This document shows positions 25,701 through 40,700 of a DNA stretch of 64,000 nt, piece after piece. This stretch comes from Sclerodactyla briareus (lineage: Eukaryota; Echinodermata; Holothuroidea; Dendrochirotida; Sclerodactylidae), in contig JAODTK010000699.1 of the NCBI GenBank assembly GCA_026419785.1, positions 62,001-126,000 of the forward strand, read 5' to 3'. The position numbers and the translations under genes were made by a program. Under the pieces are notes generated by a model. That model did not search any database and was not told the DNA's origin. It saw nothing but the letters and a program-made list of their open reading frames with translations. Each line of letters begins with the position of its first letter. Positions within the stretch are counted from its first letter, which is position 1.

Positions 25701-28700
25701 GAATGTGTATCTTGTACGTCATTTAGCTAAATTGGGAGTCTTTGACACTTTGACACCAGTAATGCCAACCACCACTGAATTGTCATCCTGGTACCATAAC
25801 TGGAGGATTGCTTGCCATAGACTCTGCCAACCACCACTGAATTGTCATCCTGTACCATAAACTGGATGATTGGCACGCCATAGACTCTGCCACCCCCACG
25901 GTTGTCATCCTAGGTACATAAAAGGAGTTGTCACCATAGACTCTGCCAACCACAACGGATTGTCATCTGGTACCATAAACTGGATGAGGGCTCACACTAG
26001 ACTCTGCCAACCACCACTGTTTTTACCCTGTCCTAATTCCCCGCGAATTGTCATCCTGGTACCTAACTGGATGATTGGCTTGCATAGGACGCTGCCAACC
26101 AGCACGGATTGTCATCCTGGGACCATAAACGGATGATTGGCTCTCCATAGACTCTGCCAACCACCACCGAGTTGTATCCGGTACCATAAATGGTCAATAA
26201 TATGCACATTTCATGACTCATTACCTGAAAGATATCTAAACACCTGGTAGACATAGCTGGTTAGCAAAAAATAAGGAACTAGCACATGGTAAGGATCAAG
26301 GCAATCGCCCCCGTGTCTCCGCCTGGTTGCGCGATCAGTGATTTCTTTTGTTGGTCACATGCAACAATACAAGGAGTCCGGACGTTGCTTTAAGATTTTG
26401 GTTTAGCATGAAGAGAAACAGCCTACGAACTCAGGCCCAATTTCAAAGTTCTTTGGACTGACTATTGCAATGTCTGCTAAAGGAGTACAAGTTTTGTGGA
26501 AATGTGACTATGTAAATTATACACAATAGCCAACAGAAATTCCACGGACCCATTTTCTCACTTTCAAATATACTCGGAATACTCTTTGGAAGGTTCATGA
26601 AAATCAAACGACATGTAATGGTATCCAATACCTCTTAAATATTCAACATTCATCGCCATCATTGACTACACATAGCCAAACCTAACAACAGGACTGTGGG
26701 CTTTAGCAAAGTTTATCCAATAATCATCAAAGAGTTGCCTTTATATATACCTCTACTACTTCCAGTAACTTCTAGGGAGTTCACACCACACCCCTCTCAC
26801 AGCACTTTGCAGCATCCCCTGTTTAGAGTGGAATGAGCCTCGAATGGCAGGTGAAACCTGACACCCTCAGGCTGCTGGCTCTCAGGCTTGACATGTAGGC
26901 CCTATTGTGTAGCTGAATCTATGGCTATATAAAGTGATGAGTGGGTACCAGGGTAACTCGGCTGCTCCATCAATTGTCATCAATGTTCCTTACATTTGTC
27001 AACAGTTCGCCCATGGAAGTTGATATGAATAAGACAATAAATTAAGCTAATGAAATCTCTGTCTGTTCCCAGATAGGAATACAGTTAATGGAATGGATGG
27101 AATGGCTATACCGTACCGAGGGGTTTAAAGGTGAAACTGAGTAAAAATTAAAAATATATATAGTTCTGTTTATGGGATTGCCATAGTGATGCTGACAGAC
27201 TATACCATTCTTACATGGGTATCTGAGAGGTAATAATATTATCCAAGAAATGCATGGGGTTTTGTAGGGGCTATTTACTTTTAACTTTTTCAATTCTTCT
27301 CACAATTAGGATTCAGATAATTAAATGGCCCTTATAACATAAACGTTTTAATGAATATTCCTCCCCATCATAAATGAGCACCTTGTCTCGAAACATCAGC
27401 CATATCACATACCGTCTTTAGAGGCTGTTGCCAGAATGTTTATGATTTGGCATTATTTTTCCATAAGTGACCTGAATGACCTTTAATGACATTAAGGTTT
27501 TTTGACAATGTTACCCTTGTAATCTGCTGCATGTCCCCAAATTTCCGCCATATCACACCAGTCACTAGAGTCCTTTGCAGGAAAGTTTATTATTTGCAGT
27601 TCTTGGTCCATGAGTGACCTTAAATGACCTTTGAAGACATGACGTTTTTTGTTATTAAAAATGCTTGCCTCGATGTGATGCACCCAGCCCAAACATTATG
27701 TAATCAATACACACGCCCTATGCTATCGCCCAAAAGGTATTAAAATCGACCTTGGCCCCTTGTAACTTAAGACGCAGGTGTCAGATTCGAAGCGGTAACA
27801 AAAAAGGAGTTGGGTTCTTCGTCTATGGTAAGCACACGAACTCTATCACATATCCCAAAATTGACGGTTTTTATTTCTTGGCCTGTAACTCCTAAAATAA
27901 GCACATTTTACTTGACCTTTGACTGTCTTTAGATGTTGTTTGATCCACTGTACCCCCAAAATTACCATGACCAGTCTCTACGAGCACCCTAAACTGCACT
28001 CCCTTCCAATTGGTTCCTACTGCCCACTTTAACAAAAACTTGAAAATTGCCGTACATTCAATGACCTTAATTGACCTTTATTACCACTGTGTTAAATCAG
28101 GATCAAAGGTGTAACATCTCCACCAAGTTCAATGAGAATCCATCCAACTTTCAATTTTGTCATAAATTATGCAAATCAGACTAGGTAGATGCAAATTTAG
28201 TAACATTGAATGACCCTTTGGTGACCCGTCCACTACTGTAAAGTCATTGGGACTATAGATACAACCGATCTTCCACCGAGTTTCGTCAAATCCAATGAAA
28301 CTTCAAAAATATCGTCATGAAATTATGCAAATTAGACTACTTAATATATAGGCATATATCATCCAGGAATCTAATCAGTTGTGTACTCTTCATATTGTTT
28401 CATACTCCGTTGGCATCACTGATGCATCTACCGACACGATAAGATATATCTTGTAACCCAGCCTCCTCCGGGCAATTTTCAATTAATATGCAAACTCATG
28501 CAAATGAGTATGGTCTTTCGGGCGACCAGTGGATGCACATCGGCTAACTCTTCACCGCGCACCACCACGAAAGGTCGTCCGCCAGCATTATGGCTTTCAC
28601 GGATCATGAGATATCAACCCCGCACGTACGGACAGACGACAGACACCACACAACAAAGTGCCCCCTATGTCCCTCCTTGAACAAAGTTCAGGCGAGACAA

Positions 28701-31700
28701 AAATGATAGGCCTATCAAAGCCACATGCATTTTATTCCATATGAACAAATTTAAGAGCAGAAAGGCAACTACACAAACATATAGAAACACCGCTTTATTT
28801 AGTCATGCCAAAATTCTATAAAACTCTGTATTACATTACACTCTACTTGGTTCCACACGGTCTCCTAGTACGACACACAAATCACAAATTTGATAAAAAC
28901 AAGCAGGTGCGCTTTTGGAAGCTAGAATTAACATGGGTATACATACAAAGTTCCTTGCTTGGGCACATAGTCTTTGGCAACACCACGATTTTGTTGGTCT
29001 GACACTTTTTAACTGATGACTTACAGAATTGGTAATAGTTCATTTACAGAGCTTTCGGATTATAGATGGACAGATTGAATCCCACTGTTTGAACACTCAC
29101 AGCTTTTTCTAGTTTGTCCTTTGGCAGGACATTGGATTCTCCTTGCTCCCATTAAGTTACATCAATAGCCATTCAGAGTTACATAATGCGATGATAAATG
29201 ATATTGCGTCAAAGGTTCATAGGGAACGCAGCAGTTCAAGTTGACTGTACAGTGTCAGAACGATTTTGGCGAAACCGAGTACAATTCTGCCAAAACACCA
29301 CAACAAAGGCCCCCTTTTCGTGGGGGGGGGGGGGGATGGTGGCTGACTGGTGATATACTAAGGTAAGTTCCTTGCTCAAGAGCAACAACAACGCTCTACT
29401 ATTACCCGATGCCTTAATGATTGGCTGACCTCTTTTTTTTGTGCCGCAGGGGACGGAGGTGTTTGCTGACGGGTGGTAATTTGGTGCGGTTTCTTGTTGA
29501 CCGGACCACGGCAGCGTTTCTTTTCACTTCCCTCCTCCTTCCTCCTCTGAGCTTGACGTTTCCGTCTGCTCTCCTCGCTCGAACTGGATGACTCCATCGT
29601 TTTTCTTGTCCTGCTGAAAAAAACTAAATGCATACCCCGTAATGTATGGCTTCTACAGGGCATCATTATATCCGGAAAGCTGTGATGCTGGTAGGAAGCT
29701 TCTTCCGTATATCTTCCTGCAATTTGTGAGTGCAGGAAATCCCCCCCCCCCCTTCCCCGCAAATTAACACATGTAAACTCATTTTATGGAAGGCGGAGAA
29801 ATTAGATTTCAGAATTCTGATATTTACAAGGAGAAAACCTTGAATGTGCATTGAGAAAGTTCCCTATTTTGACATCATCTTCTGTTACATTTTTCTAATG
29901 TTCAAAAAAAAAAAAAAACTGGCATCCATTTGTTTACATCCAATTGAACTACTACTTTCCTATTTTCAATTGTTTATATCCTCACAAAAGGCAATTTTTG
30001 ATAATAAATATGAGTGGATATAATCCCTGGCTGGCATCACAGCACACCATTATGGCTACTTCAGATGTTCCTACAATTGCAGCTCCTATCGTAACCGTTA
30101 GAGATAGTTTTACTGTCCACCCTCATAGTTAAAAAAAACCTCCTTGCTTCAATTAGTGCTGGCCAGTCCCATAAATCACAAACCTCGTCAAGTTGGATGA
30201 AAGGTCACTTTAATAGGTCCCCATCATAAACCAATTCAATCTTGTATACAATCGGAGCGATATTTTCTAACTGCTTCATCAAGGGTGAATATTATTGCCG
30301 GTCATCAAAATTCTTTGGGCCCACTCCTTCGGACCAAAGGCCCCCTTTGTTACGCAAAAGGCGGTCACCTGTGTTGTGTCCATACTAGCTTTATCTGAGT
30401 TAAACAGATAAATCTCGCGGTTTGTCTCCCTCGCAGGCAAACAATTTCATCATTGATCCTTGTGCTACACACCCGAAGAGATCCCAATCAGGTAAAAGAC
30501 TTGCATTGTGGACAACGACTGGTGTAGGTAGGTGGTGGCGTGGTTTTCCATAATTGGTATTATTACCGAGGACGGCTTTTGAACTGATCTTCCTGACTAG
30601 TAACTACTAAAGCAAGCATTTTTTATTTATCGCTGCGAACCAAATGACACTTTTTTTTTTCAGACATTTTTCCATCCCCATTGTGAATGGCATAATCTAA
30701 CCTTCAACACCGTAATAGTGGGCACTGATTACTTTTTAAATATGACTAAGGGAGATTTTCCTTTGCAGCTTGCTTAGTCCTGTTAGGAGCAACTGCAAAG
30801 CAGGGAACAACACCCTGCTCAACTGGATGTTGAGACAGAAAAGGGAACCCAATAATTGTTTTCCACTTGGGAAAGTTGCTCGGCCGGCTCAGCAAAACCC
30901 CCACCGCGCAAAAAAAAATACCAGCAGACCTCTTTAATGCATTCTCCCTAACACTGCTTGCGACTGTGGCAAGAGCGAGGTGACGGCCTTGGATGGGATA
31001 CATCACTGATGAGCGGTCACACACAGCCCACCAGGAAGCCCAAACTATCCCTGGTTATGTGGAAGTTTGTCAATTTGACCCATGTCGCAGCCCCCATAAC
31101 AACAGGGGAACTCTCCAGCGTTTTTATCACCTGTGAGGAACGTTACATCGGCCCTGTCATATGGTTAAAGGAGGTCGCTCTAAAGATTTGGTGCAGAGTA
31201 TAAAATCAAGAACCTGTTTCAAAGAAATAACTGAAGTAGCTGATTGACTTGCAAACCTTTTGGCGTACATCTGTTCACGTGGCTGTCAGTTTGGAGTCTC
31301 TTTGACACATGTTCCACGATACCTACTTAGAATCATCACATGAACATGAAGTCGAAAGGCTTAGTGATTCCTTATTTCTGATAACCTCTGTCCGTAGGCA
31401 AGAACAAATGGTAAATTGTACCAGTCTATGATGAGCTGGTTCCCCATTTTTCACAAGAAATGACACCATCTTGACAAAACAATAGGGTTCCTGGTTTATT
31501 GATGAGAATTTCAACCTGATCAACCAAGCCTTAACATTCTTAGTCTTGTCATTTGAAAGGTTGGAGTGAGTTCTTGGTTTCACACAAAGTGACCTGTTCA
31601 GTGACCTGTTTCAGGTTGTCACGGAGCCAATATGGGAATATTATCCTGCTCCACAAACTGTCTAGTCTCACACCTAATATTCCCCCCTCTTCTGACTAAA

Positions 31701-34700
31701 AATATCAAAATTTTAGTGACATTATGTGAATTTTCTCATCCAGCATGATTGCAGTTTTTTGCTCCCAAACGGGTAGGCATTACGCTGTGACAGCATGATG
31801 AAATTAGTGCAGTGGTTAAATTGTTTCATTACTGAATTACATACACTGAATGATAGTGCTACGTTAGAGGGTACCATGTTGAACTATGGGACACTGATGA
31901 ATCAACAGACATTTTGTGGAAAGAGGTACTCTGTTGAATTATGCAGCATTTTCAAGAATTCAATGTTGGATTATGTCACACATGTCAAATTGAATAATTC
32001 GATGCTATAATAAGGCCGAGTAAAATTAAAACATGTTTAGCGTCCAGCTTTTTCGAAAATGAGGAGGAGGCTGTATGTAACACCTCAGATTCCACCCATC
32101 TGAATTGGGAATGTCAACAGCATTCTTAACGGGCAATGTTAGAAGTGCTGTTAGCTAGTGATGTCAACAGTGCACCTAATTTGCAATGTTAAAAGTTCTT
32201 TCAACTGGCAATGTCAAGTTGTCAACAGTGTTTCTCCAGTTTGGTAGAACTGTTTTTTTTATTCCATTTATGCGTGGAGCAAATTTGCACCAAGGTGTAA
32301 GTTGCACAGTTGGGAGCCACCCCAAAACCTATATTTGAGCACATTAATCAATGGGGTTAATTAATTTTACTACCGCTCCGTTCCTTAAGATAAAGATGAA
32401 ATCCTGTTGAGCTCAGATCGGGTGGGGGGGGGGGGGTTGGCTGTGCTCTCATCGCGTGACATCCCTCTAAGAAGAAAACCAATATTTAGGCTAAGGTAAG
32501 GAGCAGCTGGAGTTTTCTGGGACACTAATGATGCAGGAACCATTCCTGCGTAATTGTCTCTCAATTACCGGACCAAGCTAACTGAGTCTGTCACAGTGCG
32601 GGCATACATTCCAATGAACATTGTGTGCGGCAATGTGATGAGAAGGCTCGAGCTGTGCAATAATTTATGACGTCTGTTCTGGACAGCCTGATCTCAATAA
32701 CAGATGTGTTTGGTCGCATCGTCGAAGGTGTGAGCTGCACTCCCACCAAAATTTTAGGGATTTCCAACTCTTTATGCAACAAGTGAGGTAACAAGTGAGG
32801 TTGCAACAATCCTCCTCACTTTAGAAATGTGGAAATTGAAGCTGCAATACCATAGGAAATTTTTTGGATAACAGTTTTAGTATGCGCAATGAGACACGTA
32901 TGTGCAATGAGACTCGGTGAATTGCGCTTTAAAAAGAACGGTATATTATCAGAATAACCATCAAGACCTTCTTTCCTGCAATAACTGAATAGTTTCTCCT
33001 CATTTCCACAAATTGTTGAATCATTTCATGTAACACAAGGTTCAAAGGTCACTTTTACGACAGGGAACATCAAATTATGCCCCCTTGAAAAAATGAATGA
33101 AACTTCAACACAGCTCATGAATAACAGAAAAGTGATACAATCAGTATCACTAGTCTTTAATAGAAACATTAATACAACATGAATGTAGCTCGAACACGTG
33201 TAACCCTCTCGAAAGATCGAATTTTGTGAACTATTTATTGTTGTGGTAGGAAGTGACCAATGAACAAACAATCATATTTGAAGGGAGCCCTCAACTGTTG
33301 AGGTACATCAAGACTTCTCATAGAGATTTCGATATTCATTTATAGCTGATTCCAATAGCTTGCTTTAGGCTACTCTCCATGTTTACATGAATTCACAACA
33401 TATTTTTTTAGTTTTACCAGACCGGACTATGACCTTGTCATGGCCATGGGCACATAGTTTCACCAACCGGACTATGACCCTGTCATGGCCATGGGCACGC
33501 TCCACTAGCATTTCTTCTGAATTCCACAAATTCCTGGTGAACAGCATCTCTCCATATGTGGGCCAGCAAGCTGTTGGAATCAACTCAAGAATTATAATTT
33601 GAGATAAAACAAATCAATTGAAGGCCCCTTACTCTGGATTGATAGTCATAAGCATAACAGTTGGTTGAGATGCCTGTATTAGGTTTTAAGACAGATTGAG
33701 CTGAGAGAAAGAGGCCTTTGATAGATTTCAATGTGAGTAGGAGTACAAAGAGTAGTCACAAAAGACATGGTATATGATAGCAATGCCCTCTGCCATTCAC
33801 ACGTCAGGCTTATCATGCATGGTGCACGGTGCGTGCGTGCGACAGCCGCGTAATCAACCGATACGTGAGCGACACAGCACCAGCCGTGGCATGCAGCACA
33901 ACCGAGGCAGAGCACAAAACACACGCACAGACGCAAACAGAGAAGTGATGATGAGGGAGAAAAGTAGAAGGGAGAAAAAGACCTACTCTCCATCCCATTG
34001 TGAGAGAGTGGGATCTAGATGAGACTGGTCAATCACTGAATCTACAATTTCCAATTTTGAAGCCTCTGCAAGTTGTGTCCTACTAACCCAAATCTATTTA
34101 TTATTTTGAGGATCAGCTTATCCATGTTACAATACAAATAGAACTCCACTCATTTCCAGAATGGAAATATTTTGCTATGAAATTCATCATGAACTATCTG
34201 AAACTCTCTAACATAATGAATGGTTTGCTGACCATGAAGAGCTACTGCAGATTGATGGTTGTTTCTTTAGGTTCTATCAGCAATTTAAAGTTTGAATAAT
34301 TTGGAGCGAGAGCTAGTGGTAGTCCTCATTTAGGGGGATCTATCGTAGTTGTTTTTGAAATTCATCGTAACTTGAAACCCTCTAACCAAATAACAGTGTG
34401 TTAACCATGAAGAGCTACTGCAGATTGATGGTTGTTTCTTTAGGTTCTATCAGCAATTTAAGGTTTGAATAATTTGGAGCGAGAGCTAGTGGTAGTCACT
34501 CATTTAGGGGGAGCTAATCGTAGTTGTTTTTGAAGTCATGTAACTTGCAACCCTCTAACCAAATAACAGTGTGTTAACCATGAAGAGCTACTGAAGATGG
34601 GTGTTTCGTTTCTTTGGGTTCTATCAGCAATTTAAAGTTTGAATAATTTGGAGAGCTGGTTGTAGTCATAATTTAGGGGGAGCTGATTGGCCATGTTTTC

Positions 34701-37700
34701 TAAGCTGGAATGATCTGAAGGGGAGCTGATTGTATATTTTTTCACTAAATTTATACTGGCGACTTGACTGGTGTATGATACATGTAATGTTAGGCATGCA
34801 GACAAAAAACAAGGGAAGATGCACCAGCTCAATACCATCCATCTCAAGATGTGTTGCACAAAGTGCATTTTGAATATATACAGGTGCCACAATGGATCCT
34901 ATTAGGGAGGGAGGAAACCACATTGTACATCAATGAAATTAACATTTGGCATACCATACTATAGGGAAGAAGGAATGTTAACTATGAAATTGACAGATGG
35001 TCATGACATCCATTCAAATTGGAGTATCAAAGTAGAAAGCAATTACACTGAAACTGACATAAGGCTACATAACAAAACTTCCAGACGCTGTTTATCCTGT
35101 CAAATCTTTCAGGAGTGGTTTAGAATCAAGCAAAGATGACAGGCTATCAAACAACAAACAGTTTTAGTACACTGCATGTTAGGGGGTTAGGAGGTTGCCA
35201 CACAAAGGGTAATTGTCCACAGGTCTAAATTCTTTCCATGTTCTTTGTTCAGCATGGGAACTGATTTTCAGCCTGTTCAATCATCATAGCCATTATGTAA
35301 CTTGTCTGTCTCACTTTCATTAAGAATATACTCACTATTTCATGGATTGGTTTGATTAATTTAATCAATTATTTTTTAGTTTAATGTCTATACTCATATT
35401 CCTAGTTGATATTCGTTCTAATTTCTTGCCTATTTGCTAATCTTCAATAGTGATGAGTGAGTTCTAGGCATCGACCTGTTATGGGTTTTGCCAGGGTTAC
35501 ATTAACCCACCGTTGCAGTTCCTTGGATCAATTAGAATAGTTGAACCGTTTAAATTGTCCCCTTCCACTATTTTGTCAGGTTTGTCCCAGATTACTCGTC
35601 TCAGTACAATATTTACAAGTATCATAGCAATATAATCAATTATTATTCCATGTTTTCCCTAGTCTCATTCCAGTATTTATCCAGTCTTTTCTGATGAAAT
35701 TTTATCATGTTCCCAGTCTTCATATTGGTACTTCTCCAGTCCCATTCCAGTAATTATCCAGTCTCATCCAAACCGCACTCCCCCCCGCCGACCCTGTGTT
35801 ACCTGGTTGGATTTGCCGTGTATTTTCATGGCCAGCTCTCGCCGCTCCTTCTCCATGTCCTGATGGATAAGGAGTTCTTGCTCTGGCATATGCATCCGGG
35901 TGACCGAAGATCTGCATTCAAAATCGAAGAATTAATTTTAATAAAAATCTCCATAAACCTTCCATCATTGCATTGCACCAACAAACAGAAACAGTATTGT
36001 ATCATCGCATAATAGATTCTCTTTAGCGCAGAGTGTCTCCATTACCATGGTTTATTTTTTCCACTTGGGCAAGATCATGTGGCACATGTTTGAATTTTAG
36101 TTTGCTTGAACGTTAAACCTGGTTAATGAGCATTTTACTTAGTGTGTGCTACAGTGACTCCCTGTGGTTGTCAGCTTAGAAGGACTCTTGAGGTGTGAGA
36201 TCCCAAATAATATACAACTAAATGCTAAGTGAATCTTCTGTCTGCCAGTGGCCTTTTGAAGTGAATTTTTCGTCCTCAATGTCATAGGTTATGTAATGTT
36301 TTGACAGGGGTCAAAATTCAGTGGCTTGAGTATATCACCCACAACCACTCTCAAATCGAAATTGTGGCCTAAAGCATATAAGAAGTATTTCAGATGCTTA
36401 TTTCACTTGAATTTTTGATTCAAATATATACAAATATGTAATCTATCTATAATTCTCAACATAACAAGAACTGAAAAAATGATGCATTTGTCACGAGCAT
36501 CTCTGATCGTTTCTCATGTGTTGGGACAATTACTATAGTGAGATTTTTATCAAAACTTCTTAAATTCTTAAACAGGACCAAATAAATAATGTGGAATTTT
36601 AAATTGTCTTATGGCAGGCATAGCATAGTGCCCATTTTTTTTCCTTTAATTTGAAGAAATATATACTTGTTAACTTATGGTTTTACAATGCAACATTCAC
36701 TTTTCAAAATCCAAGGATCTACCATAATTGAATATGCCTTGAAAAATACCTAATCGGAAGCTCAAGTGTCCCACAGAATAAAACATCAACAAAGAACAAA
36801 TTATTTTGAATGAATACCACTAAACATATTGATGGAACTGATGTTTATCTAGTTTTGGGAAATGGAAACTACTGGTGACAGTGTGCCAAACTGAAAGGGT
36901 AGCATGCGTGTCTGCCCGTTAGTAGAGACCAACTGGGCAAGACAAGTTAGTAGAATGCCTATGCGGTATCTCATTCCAGCTAAACATTGAAAACAAACTC
37001 TAATAGGATGTGCAAATATCACTTTTGCTTAATCTAAATACTACGTGACGCTGAAGAGTTTCTTTCATAGTAACCTAACAATGGGATGGTAAAGGATGCC
37101 AGGACAAAACACTTTCAGTGCATGCTCTGGTTCAAGTTCCATACTGCAAATGAGGCCAGCCAGGCAAAACAAGGACACCCTGCAGAATTGGGAAGGAGTT
37201 TCAACTAATGCTGCAAAATAATCATTTACCATCATAGCACTGGTTGCAGAAAAGTCAGTTTAGTCTGCTTGGCTTGGCCTGCCAGCAATAGCACAATTTA
37301 TTAGTCACAACCATGCAAGTTCATCAGAGGCAGGAAGGTAATCACTGCATGGTGGCATTGACATTACTCTCAGGAGCGCTTGGGAAATTTGTTGCGGGAG
37401 GATTCCAGAAGCCGAAGGCATAGGTTGTCGAATGCCAATCTGCCTAGAAAATGCAGTTCACACCAGTAATATGATTTTCTTAACTTTCAGATGGCAATTA
37501 GTACATTTCTGACAATGCACAACAGGTGGTTGCCTCTGTAACGAGGCATATTCCAGGTAATGACACCAGTTGAATTTGTGAAGAATTTTTTTAGGTAACA
37601 CTGTTGATCTTTGTTGTTCAGTGATCAAAATATTCAATGATGCATTACCATGCATTCAAATGTAAGGCAATACATTCTACTCTTTCATTCACAGGCTTTT

Positions 37701-40700
37701 GGGGCACTACATCAATTCTAACACCCCCAGCCAACAGTACTGTTCTATAAGGGAGCAGAGCCACTGACACTTGATTTTGTCATTAATATCGGCTGAATTT
37801 TTCCTTGACAACAACCACTATTTCTCTGTACTGCAACCCGCATGTTCAATTACAACAACAGCAACACAAACAAATTGAAATGAAAAATTTTGACATATCG
37901 ACTTAAGTCATAATACCATGTGAGATTCAGGAAGTTGCCGAATTATAAAACCAGTCCCGTGCAACCCTTGGTTCAAGAAGATTGAGTTTTCTCTTCCTCT
38001 CAGAAACCCTCACCAGTTCTCTGAAAGAAGGTAAGTACAATCATTCAGTATAAAACTCTGGTCCCAAACAGTTTAGCCAGGCAAGCAGTCCTCATATTTC
38101 TCAAATCTTTCTAGTTGGTATGTCCTAAAAGGGATGTGCACAAAAAAAACAATGTTAATGGCAGCAGGCAAGCCACTGGCAGGGTAGCAATATTTTATTC
38201 ACAGCAAACCCACAATTAACACTGAATGAAACAAGAAAATGCAATCCGTAGTGAGCAAAAAAAGTAAAATACCCTGGCATCACAATATGCACATTATAAG
38301 ATACTGACAAGTTCAGCGATAGAAACATAAGTAGAACACAGGCACATACAAGGAGGACGTGACAGTGTAAAACTGTAATGGAAATGATACAGTCCCCGGA
38401 AAAGAAGGCAGAATACTTTAGTGATGAGGAATGACAAATGACTGCGCCAATGGTGTTGTACGTGTCACCATTCGATACCAAAGATACACAAGAATACTTC
38501 ACTCACAGCTGGAATGTTATTTACATTCATGATTCAGCATGAAACTGACCAACACTATCCAATAGATGGAAGCATGTGACCTTAGCATTAAGCTAAGCAC
38601 AGAGCTGTACTCAAGCTGTACTCAATGCCTAACAAGATGATTCCTCATGGATCAGGAAGATTATAATATTGTTATTGGGTTCACTCATCTCCCATTGAAG
38701 ACTAGGCAGTCCACAGTTAAGCACAGAGGCCATTTGACAATACCACCCCGAGACTTGGACCCTTACATCCAATGGCTCCAAAGGAAATCCATAATTGACG
38801 TAAACTGTGGAAGTTGACAACTTGGCAAATGGAAACTGGATTAATTGACTGGACAATCAACAGTGATACTTTCATACACACCACCTTATGATACACCATG
38901 CTCTCCCCCTATTAGTAACTACCTACGACTGACTTAAGTCCCAAGGAGCCTATCCTATATACTTCCTCTAACCTATCCTACCACACCCAGACTATACTAT
39001 CACCTCCACACTATCCTACCAGTAACACTACCAGGGAACCACTGTGGGTAAAGAAGTATATATAATAATGGAATTCCCCCTCCATATCTAACATTTGCTT
39101 ATATCCCACCACTACCAGCACACACTGATATATAATAGGACTGTCATACTCAAAATTTGTAGCTGTATTTTTCAGTTACCAGAACACATGCACAAGGTAT
39201 CTGGATGACTAATGTGCGCAATGGCCATCATACCCCTAACAAACATCCCAAGGTGAGAGGGTACGGGCCTCTCCTAACAACCCAATTTGTTATCGCTCCT
39301 GAAGCAGTGCATTTTAATTGCTCAGAGCATGAAAGTTACAGGGGAAGCCAACTCGTCCTTGAAGTTTCCTTGAAAGGAGGCATTTCTTCTTGATAGGGCT
39401 GTTGGTTTTGCAAGCTATAAACTTGGCTTTGGAAGCATCAGGGTTATAGCATTTTGTGAAGGGCCCCATCAATAGCCCAACTGCTACTTTTGTGAATCAG
39501 CATGTGGACCGACTTTCAACAATGTTGTCACATCGCGTTATGATAGGATTATTGAATTTTGGGGCAAAGTTGTCATTGTTCCGATCCTGTTGATTTTGCA
39601 AGCTATAAACTTGCCTTTGAAAGCTCAAGCCTTTGATCATTTCTCAGAGGGTCGTCCCATTTCCTTCATTTGTGAAGTTCCCATACTTCCTTGTTTCATA
39701 CTAACAGGAAACTGCTGAACAATCCGGGGAGGAGGGTGGGGGGAACATTTCAGCTTCATATGGGTTCCACTTCCTTTGAGCCCACAAACATGGCTTAATG
39801 CCATCACTTTTTTCAAATAGTGTACTTCAGTTGGAGTTGAATCACATAGGCAATACCTGGGATTATCGATGACATCTGCCATCAGCAGATGCGCTTAGGA
39901 GTTCCAGGCATCTGCTCCGTTTTGCTATTTCAGTTTTCATTATTATCAAGGAAGCTTGTTGGATGATGCAAATATACTCCCACAGTAAATTGCTTCAAAA
40001 CCCAGTTCCACCCTCGTAAGAGAAAGACTGTGCTACATCTCAAAAGAAGCTAATACCCTCAATTGAGAAAAATCTGTCTCATCACTTGCAACAGAGTTTA
40101 CTATAACTATATACCTGTTGTGTATTTTGTGTATTTACCTATTTCATCCCCCCTCACCTCTTTTCTGTGTTGTACACATAACATTCGCTGCTTCAAAATC
40201 AGTACAAAAATTAAATTTTCTCAATGTATTGTAGCTTGTTATTACAGGGCACCCTAGGGTAACCTATGATGAATATATAGGTTCCTCTACACAGTACCAA
40301 CTGACAATCAATCACTTCACCATTCTAATAAAATGATAATAATCTGTACCTTCCTCATTAGTCGCAAGGACAATTTGGGCCCTGGATGAAAAGAAAAAAT
40401 GTATCTCACCAGAGTCCGCCAAATCAGACATCTTTGATTATGAGGGTAGTTCCGAAGTAAGAATGCATTTTTGTTTTTATATTATGGCTGGTGTATAAAT
40501 GGAGCATCACCATTTTTTTTACTTGATTCTGGGCTTGAGATACCTTGTTATCTCCACAGTGGAACATAAACACACCTGGTCTACACAATAAGCTGGGCGC
40601 AGGCAATATTTATGAATAGGAGGCTTCAAGTATGAGCACTGGCGTCATAGTTCCATAGAAGGTGCATGATAAATGCTTCCTCCAACACCATCACCGACCC

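Larger units (their letters stand above)
22415..29405 (-). other. 7.0-kb intron of PPP1R12
   Basis: Contains repeat patches at 22880-24240 and 27440-28640, the nested hAT pair (24416-25636), a 63-bp array (25764-26195) and one copy of a dispersed repeat (26283-26630). I see nothing recognisable in 26631-27440 or 28641-29405, apart from a 14-nt G run near 29321. Confidence 0.5.
29614..35802 (-). other. 6.2-kb intron of PPP1R12
   Basis: Mostly unique-looking sequence. A 13-nt A run at about 29907, a G run near 32425, a two-copy 45-bp duplication (33421-33511) and a three-copy repeat (34195-34700) are the only structures that I can support. Confidence 0.5.

Noticed and set aside
29592..29600. 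ATG within the acidic-linker exon as a start codon
   Set aside because: It is in a frame that does not connect to the neighbouring exons by phase without two indels; an internal exon is the simpler reading.
33774..34022. Arg-rich plus-strand ORF near 33.8 kb
   Set aside because: Low-complexity reading of a purine-rich stretch; no splice or homology support.
37080..37165. B-box-like GGTTCAAGTTCC suggesting a tRNA or SINE
   Set aside because: No A box at the right distance and no cloverleaf pairing.
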